A stretch of 64,000 bases of DNA from Syngnathus acus (Eukaryota > Chordata > Actinopteri > Syngnathiformes > Syngnathidae), in the NCBI RefSeq assembly GCF_901709675.1, contig NC_051089.1:6259476-6323475 (forward strand), written 5' to 3'. Under the pieces are notes generated by a model. It was not told where the DNA came from, made no database searches, and saw nothing but the letters and a program-made list of their open reading frames with translations. Both the position numbers and the translations under genes were made by a program. This document shows, piece by piece, positions 1 through 11,780 of this stretch (the first letter of the stretch is position 1; the number at the start of each line of letters is the position of its first letter).

Positions 1-974
1 CATGACTTTTTCTCGAGATACGAGTCGTCATTGCACTGCTTGGTGGCGGCGAATTCAATCAGCTGACTTCACAACAAGCGACATTTTGGCCGAGTGAACG
101 CCAACAAATCTTCCAAAAAGCTGTTTAGCGCCACTCCTAGTTGAATTTTTCTCTCAAATGAAACAACAAAGAAAATCATACGTATTTAAAACAACCGCAA
201 TTGACGCAAATTCTCTTTTTTGACTTGCTCGCACACACACACACACACGTGTGTAAACAGGGCCCAGGTGTGTAAGTGTTTTACTGAGATGACTTTACAG
301 CTGCCACTTTGACACCGACTGCTGTGGCGCATCATTCCATGCATGAGCACAGAGATGATTAAAAGCTGCGGTGTCCTCGCATGACTCCAGAGAATGTTCT
401 CTGCTCTTGCTTTCATTTTAGTTCCATTCTGCTTGCAGCGCGTTCTGTCTGCAAATAGTTAGACAACAATAAATGGAGTGTGCCGTCACCAGAGGAGTGC
501 GTGTCCTTTTTAAACCACAGGGCGCACCGTGTGATGGAATTAGCCAATAAAAGACAGACAGCAGCATTTATATTGAGGGACCAGGAAGCGGTGTCTTAAC
601 TTTTATCTCTGCAAAGAATCCACCCAAGGTAAAAAAGAAAAAAACATCACATTTTTTACTTTTAGGTTCCGTTTACAAATTTTAACATCCCTTTCTGGGT
701 TTTATTGTTTCTATGCGTGTGAAAATGTATCGATTAATCGACAAAAAAACGATGATCAAATTAAGTATTTTAGAAATCGAGTAATCGTTTCGAATTTTTT
801 TTGACTAAATATTGTCCAAATAAGATTTCAGGCTCTCAAAATGAACAATTATTTAAATGATCTAGTCCTTTTTGAAGGCAGACTGATCTTTTCTGTGTTT
901 AATCAAAATAACACATCTAATCACAAAATAATAGCAAATAAATAAATGTATTCTGATAACAAACAATAATTTGG

Positions 975-1075
975 TGGTTAGCGCATCTGCCATACAGTTC
1001 GGAGGATCAGGATTTGAATCCTTCCCGTTACGATCTTGTATTTCCTCCCCGTGCTTGCGTTTCCAGGACGTTGCA
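975..1075 (+). repeat. tRNA-headed dispersed repeat, 5' fragment
   Basis: GGTGGTTAGCGCATCTGCC ... GGATTTGAATCC ... TCCTCCCCGTGCTTGCGT follows the head of the common teleost repeat, with A-box-like and B-box-like tRNA promoter sequences. Confidence 0.6.
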
Positions 1076-1689
1076 GTGCTTCAACAAAGATGATGCATTT
1101 GCTTTTGAAGCCTGATTAGAGTTGTCTGTGACAACCAGGTCATCATGTGTGAAGGCCACCCACAGAAAAAAAAAAAAAAGACCTCACAAAAGAGCGCCAC
1201 TTCATCTTATGTCTGAATTTATTACCTCTCACTGGATGCCTATTTTTCACCCGCACGACTGGAGCCATCGCATCTATGATGGAGTGGGCTTCCAGCGACT
1301 CTGATGACTCATTTGCCCCACAGACGTCATCCTATTCAAGGCAGGTGACTTTGGAGTCTTGCGCGACATCATTAGAGTGCCTTCCTTGAATGCTTTGAAA
1401 TACACTCAGTTGCCACAAGATTCAATTTACAATGCAATCAGCTCCAAAAGATACATCAAACATTTTGCTGTGACAAATATCATTTACATACGGCATGCAA
1501 AAAAACAAAAACAAAATAGGGCTCATATTGTCACCAAAATTAATGTGCATCTCTAACTCATGCTCACTTCAACCTCTACAAATATTAAAATAATTGTTCT
1601 AATATTTTGGATCTTATGGAGTAAAACTGGATTTTTAATCTGGATTGGATCAGGATTGTGCACTTGAAGCAATGTAAACAGAACATGAA

Positions 1690-1915
1690 ACATCCATTCA
1701 GACTGTCCTCATCAGGATCGCAGGCGAGTTGGACAAACAAGCAATCACTTTCCCATTGACACAGATGAACAATCCTGAATCAACCTAATCAGCATTTTTT
1801 GGAATGTGGTGAAAACTGGACTAACCAGACAAATTTATGCTAGGTTGGAGTTGAGATTCAAACCTGCTACCTTTTACCCATGAGGCATAGAGACAGAGAC
1901 GAGCACTAAACCACA
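1690..1915 (-). repeat. tRNA-headed dispersed repeat, decayed copy
   Basis: Inverted copy: CATCCATTCAGACTGTCC at the tail side, then TTTTTGGAATGTGGTG, GAGATTCAAACCTGCTACC and GAGCACTAAACCACA at the head side. Confidence 0.5.
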
Positions 1916-2617
1916 TTCTTCCCCATTAAACATATCCAGATGTCACAGTCTGAGCTCATCTGATTTGTTATACAGCACCTTGTGGGATCTAATCATCTTT
2001 GTGAAGGCAGAACTTTTACCACAACAGTGTTTACCCTCATCACATTGACTTTTATGTCCCCGGGAGCTGCGAACAAAGAAGCTGCTTCTAATTCCGTCCT
2101 TCATAATATTTGTCTCGGCTGCGTCCTCTTAGTCACTGTGCATATTTTTCACTCCTCCAATCAAGCGGAGTGGGAATTGACTGTGCTGATCTAGTCCGCT
2201 GTGATCATCCTCATCATCTCCAGATGGGAGAAGGCTTCCCATGTGTCCTGCCACGCAGTTCACTGAGGCCGGTTGCCATGGAGGAAACTCCCAAGTCTGG
2301 GATGCTACTTATAGTGTCACTCTGTGGGAGTTTATTTACTTACTATACAGACTGTGCATTGGCGGAGGAGAATCTGCTCACTTGGCTCTGTATGACATAG
2401 AATCATTATGTAATTACAGTATGAGCTTGTTTTCCCACCCACTATCTTTAGCAGTGGTCACAAACTTATTTCACCAAAATTAGCGTCTGCTATCAGCAGA
2501 AGAAACTTTTAATTTTTGAAAATTTCATCTTGGAGGATTAGTTTTGACTCAGAAAGCCCCCCTACCCTTAATCCCCTCCACCCCCAATACTTTGGATATA
2601 AGACTATAAATGGTTGT

Positions 2618-2631
2618 GTTACCGTGGCAAC
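2618..2631. promoter_or_regulatory. RFX X-box
   Basis: GTTACCGTGGCAAC lies inside an 18-base near-palindrome (2616-2633). Full consensus for RFX binding. No gene start was identified nearby. Confidence 0.4.
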
Positions 2632-4282
2632 ACATATGGTCTGTCTGGACGATGTCAAGATTTAATTTTACCCTGCTAATGACTTCTCAGTATACTTGTG
2701 TCCATTTTCTACCACGGTTTCATCTGTGGGCGTTGTTTGCGCTTGGTAATGTGGTGCACGCAACCCTGGACTTTTGACAAGACCCTGTTGCATTTAGAGA
2801 CGACGTGCTACGCTCGTTCATTTCCATCCTGTCCGAATGCAGCAGTGGTGTAATTTTAGCACATAATGAAAATTAAAAAAAACATAATTTTCTCCTCCGA
2901 TGACCGCTCTTGTTACAAAAAGAACATGCCTGGATTGTTCTCAAGTGTGCAAGAAGTGTTTAAAAAATAAATAAGAAGTCACATGACGGACGCACGTTTC
3001 TGCTCTGATACTATCATAAAATGTGACTCAGGGGCATTGGGTCTAAAACAGTGCAGTCTCTTTATTTATGTTTATACAGTTGGTGGATGATTTAATTTCT
3101 TTTTTTTTTTTTAATTTTCCTTCAGTTGGTGTGTGGCAAAATTGTCCAAAACGAGGAATCAGATTGTGTTCCACCAAAATCTTTGCACTGTTTGGTGTCT
3201 TTGTCATGTGGCTCTTATCTGATTCATTCTTTCTTTCATTGCTCAGTTTTAAGCCCTACCAGTTGCGTATGTGAAATTGAATCCAGCCTCCTGCTGGATT
3301 GATCTTTTGCTTCCAAGACAAAAGGTCGGCCGGGGTAACATCTGCACAACAGGAGAGAGATTTTGCTCGCGTGTCGTCTTTTGTCCCAAAATAACTTTTG
3401 ATCAAGGGGCACGAGCGCCCTCAGGCAGTGAGCTAAAAATACTCAGCCCTGCGGTTTATTATTTTTTTGTCTGAATCGATTATCGCCTCACTCTTCTGCC
3501 AAGATTTATTTTCATGTTTTAAATTAAAAAATGCCACTTAAGTCAAAAGGGAATGATTCTGATACGTTCATGGGAAAAGCAAAACAGATGATGACATCAC
3601 ATCCCCTGCTGAATCAGGCAAAAAAAAAAAAAAAAAAAGTTGCTAACACGGCCTATTTCCTTTCAACACATTAACCCACTTTAAATGTTCCTTCCCACAA
3701 TGATAACAATGTCGCGCGGGATATACTGTGATGCAAACCGCTGCGTTGCATAATACAGATGATGATCAGGTCTCTTACAGACAAAAAAAAAAAACTCTGA
3801 GAAAGTGCAACTCAATACAGGGAATTGGGAAAGTCGAAAATCTCGGCTTTGCACAAGTATAAAATGTTGTCAAAAAGGCCAGGTGGGAGTCATTGCGCGA
3901 GGAGGCCGAAATAGTTTTGGTGAAACGTGTCAGGCCACCACGGTCAAGAGCAGATGTGGACGAGGAAAACAAGTCGGAGGCAAACATGCTGTGTTGCCAG
4001 CGGCCTAATAAACTTGACCACAGTGTTTAACTTGCTCCTCTACATGCTGTTAACTTTCTTCGTGCTCCAGCACACAAAGAGCAAGCCTTTGATCGCTGCC
4101 TGAACATTTCATTGCTTTGCCCGTCGTCTTCAGACGAGACGCTCTGTACGTGTGGTGACTCCCCGGCGCCGCAAAAGTCTCTCTTTTCCTTCTTTCGTGA
4201 CGGTCAGCTTGACTGAAATTACATGCAGGCTCCAGTTCAAAAGGTTTTGAAGGGTTTGTATGAGTCTACATATCAATTTCAG

Positions 4283-4450
4283 TTATGGCTGGCAACAGAC
4301 ATACTGTTTACAACGACTCATCGGGCCAAGATCACGACATACCACCAAACAAAAATATCACAGAAAAGCATGAATACTGAAATCATGAAGACCTTGTCTC
4401 CAGAATTATATGAATGGCAACTGGTGGATCCGACCAAACTCAGAAAACAG
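4283..4450 (+). other. exon-like 168-base stretch, unassigned
   Basis: The acceptor TATCAATTTCAG and donor CAG then GTGAGC bound exactly 56 open codons (LWLATDILF ... DPTKLRKQ), phase 0 at both ends. In another frame an ATG two bases in opens a 31-codon hydrophilic ORF (MAGNRHTVYNDSS...) that stops inside. Neither is recognised, and no partner exon or promoter was found. It may be a lncRNA exon or chance. Confidence 0.22.
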
Positions 4451-5171
4451 GTGAGCCGTGGTTTTTCATCACCTGAGCCCTAAGGCACTGTGATGTCATT
4501 TTCAGTCGTCAGCAAGTGTCAAAATGGCCACCCACTGAGTGGAAAACATGGGTGGCTTTTTACTGCTTAAACCCACAAACGCAGTATTAATTAGAATGTT
4601 AAGAGTAGTAGGAGCGCATTGAACATATTACTAAAGAAAAGTTTGACTTGACTTCACCTTCAAAAAGTCGGATATAATTGTGACTGTCTTGTTTACTGTC
4701 GGAGTAATGCCTTTTTTAAACCACAGTTGTATTTTTTCCATGCAATTTGAGAACAAATGTATACTTGCACAAATTTATACTTGAACAAAAGGTGCAATAT
4801 TACAATAAAATTGTACATTTGAAATTCACTTGATAAAATGTGATTTTCTTCCTTTGTTAAAAGTCCACATATTGTTTATCCCCTAGTTTATTCTTAGCTG
4901 AATTTGAAGTGTTGTACATGTTTGATCTTTTTTATTCTAATAGTATAACACGAAAGGCCCAGTGATGCTTTTATTTGCTGGTAAAGGCTTCCCCCTGTTG
5001 GCCAGATACTGTCACTGGATTTGCTATTTTGTACAGTAAGGACAGCACAGTACAAAACAAAACAATAATGCACCGGCATGTTCTTGTACGTTTACTGTCC
5101 TCAACAAGAATACAAGTAAACTGGCAACTATTTCTCCACGTGCAAATGTCACACATTACATCCTGACTAAT

Positions 5172-5348
5172 TGCGCATGCGCTCTGATATCCCGGAATGT
5201 TCTCGTTGTCAAGGGCTGTCTTGTACGCAGGCGCAGTAGAGACGCAGCACAACCAGGCAGAGAGCGACTGGCACAACGCAGAGGGACATTTTGGCCTTTA
5301 GGCTGAGCTTTTTGTGGATTTGGGTCGACGGAAGCATCAGTTACTAAA
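5172..5348 (+). promoter_or_regulatory. serf2: serf2 promoter and 5' UTR with NRF1-like palindrome
   Basis: The palindrome TGCGCATGCGC at 5172-5182 fits the NRF1 recognition sequence, common in TATA-less housekeeping promoters. A second GCGCA half-site lies near 5230 (GCAGGCGCAGT). The stretch is CpG-richer than the AT-rich flanks, has no TATA box, and leads directly into the serf2 start codon at 5349. The transcription start is inferred to lie between about 5200 and 5300. Motifs are read directly; promoter function is inferred from position. Confidence 0.6.
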
Positions 5349-5355
5349 ATGACCA
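5349..5355 (+). CDS. serf2: serf2 coding exon 1 (7 coding bases)
   Basis: ATGACCA then donor GTGGGT. It leaves phase 1, and the arginine codon AGG is completed by the first two bases of exon 2. Exon 1 is otherwise 5' UTR. Confidence 0.88.
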
Positions 5356-6357
5356 GTGGGTATCGACATATATAAATTTACCGTAAGGCATTATATACTT
5401 CACAGCAATTGCATGAAGTGTTCTCGTTTCTGTTACTCGCGCAGCCGAGGCCCGTCGTCGTCTATATGCTGGAAAAGACGTCATGTCCTCTCGCGGGGCT
5501 TGGACGTTTCCGAATTTGTCCATAATAAGACCACATCACTTTCTTTTTTCCTCTTAAAATGCGCACTGCATAAGTAGCAACTGTATTAAGAATGATCATT
5601 TTCATTAATCTGTTATACTGGTGCCTGCTTTTGCTTGTTTTTGGTCCACAGAATTTGACTGATACAAGTGCTGTTTAAGCGCCGCTCTCTGTCAAATTGA
5701 TCACTCAAAAGAATATTTTATACTTAATTTTCGGTAAAATACGTCAGCTGGATACCGGGTGTGTCTAGGTATATCTATTTATACCTCTAATTAAATTGTT
5801 TCCCGACCGGTTTTTGTGTTGTTGTGGTTTGAGGTGTGAAGCTGCTCCACAGCGCCGCCCTGCCACGTCGTCCGGTTTTGTATGCTCCAATCATTCCTCG
5901 GTTTTACGACACAACACAATTCGAGGTTACGAACGCCGCGCGGAACTGGAAGAAGGCGCGTCCAGTTATTTGTTCGTTAAATATTTATGACCTAGAAATG
6001 TTTGTAACATTATATTGATTATAATTGGGACGTCACTGCATTCGTGTTCACTACATGTGACATTAACACGTTTTTTTTTTTTAGGGGGAAATCAGCGTGA
6101 GCTTGCACGCCAAAAGGCTGCCAAGAAGGCGAACGATACCGGCAAAGGGAAGAGAACTGACGACGGGCTCTCAGCCGCTGCTCGGAAGCAGAGGTACTAG
6201 ACAACATGCCTCGAAAAACACATCATTAATATTCATGATATATTAGTTTAATCTTAATGACACTTTTTGTCTTTTGCCCTCCAGGGATGCTGAAATAATG
6301 CAACAAAAGCAGAAAAAGTCAGACGGTGGAGAGAAAGACAACCCAAAGTCCAAGTGA
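5349..6357 (+). CDS. serf2: serf2, small EDRK-rich factor 2, 3 coding exons, 62 aa
   Basis: The spliced frame is 5349-5355, 6085-6193 and 6285-6357: 189 bases, 62 residues plus TGA. The product begins [13 protein letters not shown] and contains [20 protein letters not shown] followed by IMQQKQKK. This is the hallmark of the SERF family (4F5 domain), and the [12 protein letters not shown] block is closer to SERF2 than SERF1. Family members are about 59-62 residues, highly basic and disordered, and act in cytosol and nucleus as RNA-binding proteins that modulate amyloid aggregation. Exon 1 contributes only ATGACCA. The donor is GTGGGT at 5356, since splicing at the downstream GTATCG would not restore the MTRGNQ start. 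The start has A at -3. The basic tail after residue 50 is fish-specific in detail. Confidence 0.95.
6085..6193 (+). CDS. serf2: serf2 coding exon 2
   Basis: The acceptor is a T-run ending TTAG at 6081-6084. The exon encodes the conserved [10 protein letters not shown] core through AAARKQ and ends in AG of a split arginine codon. The donor is GTACTA at 6194. Confidence 0.95.
6285..6357 (+). CDS. serf2: serf2 coding exon 3 with stop
   Basis: Acceptor TTTGCCCTCCAG ends at 6284. The exon encodes [20 protein letters not shown] and then PKSK, with TGA at 6355-6357. Confidence 0.95.
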
Positions 6358-6665
6358 AGAGCTGACTTCATCCCGTATTCGGCTTCCTTCCTGATAAAGA
6401 TAAACGCCTGTAATGTCATTTTTTAAATATCCGAGACTCAACATAGAATTCAGCCTACATTCTCTTCTTATGGCAATGGAATATTTTTTTCTGGGGTGAA
6501 ATTGTTCGTCATTATCCCACACTGTGCATGCAGAGGAGCGTCGGTGCTTTTAGTAGCAGGAGGAAGATGAACAATTGTCCACTCAAAGCATCGTCGTAAC
6601 TTTTTTTTTCTTGTATAAACATGTCTCCTAATGATTACAAATAAAGAGTATCTTTGTAGTTCATG
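6358..6665 (+). other. serf2: serf2 3' UTR with poly(A) signal
   Basis: AATAAA at 6640-6645 is followed by T/G-rich sequence (TATCTTTGTAGTTC), as expected for a cleavage site near 6660-6670. This gives a 3' UTR of about 300 bases. Confidence 0.7.
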
Positions 6666-7470
6666 CTCGCTTGGCTCTTTATGATCGATTCAGTTGGAGC
6701 TAAATTTATTAGAATAGTGTTGGGGTTACGCTTTTATAGCAGATTTTTTTTTTTTACATGACTGATGCAGTGATACCGCCAGGTGGCAGCAAAGACAAGT
6801 GAGAAAGGTACCAGTGATGATAACAGTTGTTAACCTTATAACAGGATCTTATGTCGAAAATAACAGGCTGCACAATAAAATTAATTAAAAAAAAACTAAT
6901 TAAAATGAGCTAGAGCAAGCAAAGACGGTCAAATACTATGTAACAGGCTTTCAAACAGCGGGTAATGGTGATCATGAAAATAGGCACTTTTACAAAAAGT
7001 GTGCAAATGTTATTGATACCAGTCCAAAAAAAACTTTGAAATATCAACAGTTTGTATTATTGTTTTCGGTTAAAACATGTAATGAATAATTTTTATCTAA
7101 CAGATTCATTTTGAGCATATAAAACAATTTAAAATAACATTAAAAATGAAATTGCCAAGAAATGTGCTGATGTTTCTCTTTTCAAAATGAAACGAACTGG
7201 ATAAAGTACAATTAAAAATCAAATATTCTACACTACAGTTTACAATACAAAATACTGACAAGGCTGCACAGTGTGTGTGAAAACACAAAAGTACGACATT
7301 CTGGCATAACGAAAGGATTTAGCATAAATTTAAAACGTGACATCTTTATTTACTCGGTCTTCGGAGCAATAGCATGGTAATGCAATTTGTTTGCATGGTT
7401 AAATTGGTAGAGCACAGCAGGTATGTTACATTAAGTTGAGAGACGTTATACGAAACGGTAACATATCACA
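6646..7470. other. spacer after serf2
   Basis: AT-rich sequence with no supportable exon. It holds a good CTCF-like core at 6776-6789 and otherwise A-runs and T-runs. The frame at 7106-7288 on the minus strand has no splice or family support. Confidence 0.6.
6776..6789 (+). promoter_or_regulatory. CTCF-like motif
   Basis: CCGCCAGGTGGCAG matches the CTCF core CCNSCAGRKGGC very well. It lies just beyond the serf2 poly(A) signal, between serf2 and the unidentified minus-strand promoter, where a boundary would be plausible. Motif match only. Confidence 0.4.
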
Positions 7471-7475
7471 CTCAC

Positions 7476-7618
7476 CGCTGTCCTGCATTCTTTTCTCCAC
7501 CTTTTTCCCCCTTCCATTTTAACCGCCAGATGAATAATCCCTCTTCATTTTTCGGGGTTGTGAGACAGCTGTCTCGGTTCTCTTGTTTGTTTACCAAGAG
7601 ATGGGCATCGTCCTCCAT
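7476..7618 (-). CDS. candidate first coding exon of an unidentified minus-strand gene
   Basis: Read on the minus strand, an ATG at 7618 in strong context (G at -3, G at +4) opens 47 codons beginning MEDDAHLLVNKQENRDSC. It runs to a near-ideal donor GTGAGT just below 7476, leaving phase 2. Upstream on the same strand are an inverted CCAAT box (7669-7673) and a TGACGTA CRE-like site (7702-7708), which fits a promoter about 50-100 bases before the start. The protein is hydrophilic, with a lysine/glycine-rich end, and I do not recognise it. No following exon could be assigned; the gene would have to run leftwards across or past serf2. The ATG could instead lie in a 5' UTR or non-coding exon. Confidence 0.35.
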
Positions 7619-7668
7619 TCCCGAGTTTTCCGTCCCTATTTGAGCCTCGCCCAGTCGCTCCGAGTCAG

Positions 7669-7708
7669 CCAATCGCAGTCGAGAACGCATGTAACGGTAA
7701 CTACGTCA
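7669..7708 (-). promoter_or_regulatory. CCAAT box and CRE-like site upstream of the 7476-7618 exon
   Basis: CCAAT is on the plus strand at 7669-7673 (inverted relative to the candidate gene), and TACGTCA is at 7702-7708 (TGACGTA on the minus strand). NF-Y and CREB/ATF sites at this spacing are typical of vertebrate promoters. Function is inferred. Confidence 0.4.
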
Positions 7709-7983
7709 CACGCAGGTTACGCACACCTGACATGCAGCCAGATAAAGAAGAAGAAAAACACAGAGTTGTATATTTTTTGGTCTCACGGATCGCAATGACA
7801 TGTGTCCCCTATTATTTTTATATCACCGATACCACGCATGACTGTCTTTTTTATATTTTTCTTTGTTTGGCTGCGTGTCTGCTTGTGCGCCATGTGACTC
7901 AAAATCGCTTTTAGTACAGATTTTTTTCAACCGTACATATCAAACAATGAAAAGTAGTCATAAATGATTCTGTTAAAAACATT

Positions 7984-10900
7984 GATTTTATTCATTTATC
8001 TGAAAGATTTTAAAATAAAGTGCTTTTTATGTACATTATAACAAAAACAACAGTCACAATTCATTTCCATAATACAAAAAAAAATACAGTTCACAAGTAT
8101 ATACACGACAAATAATTATAATAACAATAATAATTAAAAAAAATAGAAGGGAATCATGCAGGCAAGACCACATTTTTCTACTTTGCTTTTCAGTCAACTC
8201 AGTGAATGATGCCAATATATATCAAATGTTAGTTGGATTGTGCTGGTCTTTATATCACGGGACTGTTTGAACAAAACAAAAAAGAAATCCTACAAAAAAA
8301 GACGATGAGGTGGCCATTACATTCATGTCCAGTACAGTATTCGTTGCATCACCGAGGAGCCACTCAAAATTAAGCTTGAATTGCTCTGAAACAAAAAGCT
8401 CGTCATGAATAAAATAAATATGCATGACAATTAAGGCCAAATGGTAACCGTACGTCAGTTTGTGTCTTCAGAAAGGCATGTGTGTGCATAAAAATTAAAC
8501 AACAAAAAAAACATTTTGAGCAGCCCCTAGTGTTATGGTTAGCAGTTACGGTGAACAATGCTAACATGACCCGTGTATACTGTGAATTGTAAATGCTGGG
8601 CAGTACGACACGGCACACGGCCGAAGAAAAAAAAAAGGTAGAACAACAAAGGCATTTTATACTTTTATGAGGCTGTCAAGCATATAAAAGCAGGATCTCC
8701 TTTTTTTGATCATGTAGTCTAGTTCCCAGGGTCTTTAATTAATACAATTTCATTAGTTCCGAGTGGTACAAAATTGCAAACCCAGCAAGCTTGGCTTGGC
8801 TTGCTCTATAGGTGACCAAATTTAGGTTGAAGGCCAACTCACGGAAATTAAGCTTGAAGATATATTTTCTAAAGCTGTCAGGTCAAAGTTTCCATATCAG
8901 TGTGATTGTAGAGTTTTAACAATTCTGGTTAAAAGTGTCCATTTTCAGATTTAATCAATTTTAGCAGTTTGCTTACATTGTGTTTGTGCTAGGCTCACTC
9001 TTAAAATAATCAAATCGATTTAGCAGCATGTTAAATTTCCTTTTACACATTTTTGGCAGATTTTAAAGTGTAGTGTCACCTTTTAAGGTATTGAGGCACC
9101 ACTTCCCACCCATTTTGCTAACCCCGCATTATTATAACTAGATACCATTCCTGCTTGAATATGCTTGATCCACAAAACGCGTGTGCACTCATCAGCAGTA
9201 GACTATTGCGGCAGCAAATATTGTGGGTAGCAAACAATTCAGTTCTAGTTCTACGACACGTCTTACACAAGGTCCCTTAAAAATTCACACACACACACAA
9301 TATTAAGCACAGACAGTCGATAGAATCAAAGCAAAAAAATAAACACAGACCACTTTGTGCGCTCTATCCTGTGCAATTACTTTGTCAACTGGATGTGTGT
9401 GTGTGGGGGGGGGGGGGGGGGGGGAGCAGATCCAGATGTCGGTCATTCTTGTTCTTAAAAGGGTTTCTGCTGAAATAGATGCTGCAAGTTTGTGGTTCAG
9501 TGACGCGGTGCCCTATTGCTCGGCGTTGGGAATATTGTTATCGACAAGCTTCCTACATCTTTGGGAAAAGTCATTTAAGTCTCAAGAGTATACAAAGAAT
9601 GTTTAGAATGGTCCCTGTTTTCTCAGTAGTTGCATTTTAATGTGGAAATTGACATGCTGTGCAAAGAACCTGGTTTGTGCTTTCACATGGACTCGAGTGA
9701 TGATGAAACCCGGGAGCTCGTATTGAGATTATCGCTGCACTGACCTCTCAAACAATTACATTCTTCAAAGTTTGGCAAAAAAATAATTGGTCTATTTATC
9801 GAGAAGGGAGTTTTTGAAATTTGGAGAACGTGACGTCAACTATGGGGAAGTTGAGCTACAGCTGCGCAACAGCTCAACACGACGTTGGCATGAGAAAATA
9901 GAAAATAACAATGACTTTAGATTTTTTGTTTCCCACTAAATGGCCATTTTGCAGTGTTGCATTGCACAACTAATTCCAGCAGGTGCCACATTTTAAACTC
10001 GATAGTAGCAATTAAACTGTGGATCAATAAATTTAATAATCCTTATTGTTATGTTTTTCAAAAGATTTTCTTGTCTTCATGTTTTCCGCTATATGCATGG
10101 GGCGGCCAAATCCCTTACAAAATCCAGAGTGAACACAAACCAAAACATAAAAAATTAAATAAAAAAAAATTTGATTGAAACAAACACACAACAAATGCCT
10201 TATTTGGAGACACGTGCTTTTCACCGCGCTGTCCTAAATCAGCAGATGATATAGTTTATATTCAATACTGAGTAGTGGTTGAACTGTGGCAATAGACTTT
10301 CCACAGTATAGCTAATTAAAAAAAAAATCTCAAATATGGAAAAGAATACGCATACTTTAAATGGAATAGATTGTAAATGAATTACTAACCTAAACTAAAT
10401 ACTCAATGGTGATGAGTAAAGGACACATAGAGGCGTCAGTAACAGGAATTTTCCATTGGGCATGTTTTCGCCCGCGAGTCCCGCCTAGCAACAAGTGACT
10501 GAGAAAAATGTGCGACGTGACCAGGAAATAGCAACTCTGTTGTTTTACATTGCTCTACCTGCTAGCTAACAAAGACTCAATTTTAGTTTTGACATTTTTT
10601 TTTGTGGTCTGCACAGTTGATTATATTGTAGTAAGAGAAACAGACAGTTAGGAGTGAGTAGTGTAGATTTCTTAAATGGTCTGTGATCAACTGTTTTTTT
10701 AAAACTGTGTAAAAGCGCCACCAAACACAGGATGATACTTTAGTGCCTTTCGCGAAGGCCTCTGTGTGCTCTTTGCGATCCTAAAAACGAAGAAGGTGGG
10801 AGTGGTCATCACAACACAATGGCACTATTGCATTTCGATAATTGTTTTTCTAGATTTTTTTTGGCACAGAGCATGGGATGGTTCGGTGTGACCCTGAAGA

Positions 10901-11780
10901 TTTTATTTTTCACTCCTTGGCTTTCAGTTAAGTAAAGCGGGGTATACACATACCGACTTTTACGCGTGACGAGGAAATTCCAAAGTGTGTTTGACCGCTC
11001 GTATAGTGTGGCGTGCTCAAAATAATCAACACATCTGTTGCAGTTCCAAGACTGACCTGTGAGAGGCAGCGTGGTGCAGCAGCTAGCCAAAAAAAACACA
11101 AAGAAGAAATTCAAAGACGATTGAGGCTGTGATCGGAATCACTCCCAGGTAATCTACTACAAAGTTTGGCTAGCCCACCTCAGTGTTGACCACAAAATAA
11201 ACAACAAAATCTGGCCTTTCTTGACTTTGATCAAGGGGAAAAAAAACGTTATCGGTATGCATGTACCCCGCTTAATGCTTGTAGTACCTGCACGATTCGG
11301 TATAGGCGCTGCGCCGTCCGATGGTCCATAGTGTGAACAGACCAGACTTTTTTTTTTTTTTGTCTTTTCCAGCCATACATTCAGGCAGTACGAGGCGTTT
11401 GGTGCCCTTCTCGCCGCTCCTTAGATCTGTTACAATGTCATACAGTCTCATTGTCCTTCATCGATTCATCATTGTCACACAGTCTTAGTCAGAGCGCTTT
11501 TTTTTTTTTGGTCCTCCTTGAACCTGAACTTGGTGATTTTTGTGCAGCCGGGGGACGTGTAAGGACTTGCAGACATAAATACTGAGAGAGCGTCTTCTGT
11601 CTTGCATTGCCACTCTGCAGGCATTGTGTATGCAATTAGTGGCTGTGAAGAAATTGACTAAAACTATTGGAAAGCAGCTGCCGAGTCCTCAACCCTGTTG
11701 GAGCTGCTTTTCCCGTCCCGCACGCAGCTTGAAAGCAAAGGAAACGACTGAGCAAAATAAAAAGCTGCCGGGGTCTGCTC
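7984..11780 (-). other. sema4b: probable long sema4b 3' UTR
   Basis: No splice-supported exon lies between the sema4b stop and about 7.98 kb. On the minus strand an AATAAA at 7986-7993 (TTTATT on plus) is followed by a T/G-rich downstream stretch, making a good poly(A) site and a UTR near 3.8 kb. An earlier AATAAA near 10899-10904 would give about 0.88 kb. The region contains a CA run (9287-9299), a 20-base G run (9405-9424) and AT-rich sequence. Which site is used cannot be decided from sequence. Confidence 0.35.
9391..9424 (+). repeat. (TG)n followed by a 20-base G run
   Basis: A short TG repeat runs directly into G at 9405-9424. It would be C20 in a sema4b transcript if the long 3' UTR is real. 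It is prone to length polymorphism and sequencing error. Confidence 0.85.

Larger units (their letters stand above)
1..5171. other. left spacer, no assigned gene
   Basis: Contains (CA)n at 232-248 and a weak CCAAT/TATA-like cluster near 543-575 followed by a possible donor at 628. Repeat fragments lie at 975-1075 and 1690-1915, an X-box at 2618 and the exon-like stretch at 4283. No frame shows family similarity or consistent splicing. Confidence 0.6.

Noticed and set aside
480-628. Possible promoter and exon with CCAAT, TATA-like ATTTATATT and a GTAAAA donor
   Set aside because: Spacing of CCAAT to TATA is too short, the donor is weak and no partner exon was found.
5796-6018. Plus-strand frames of 60-64 codons between serf2 exons 1 and 2
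   Set aside because: Intronic; no splice consistency with serf2 and no family similarity.
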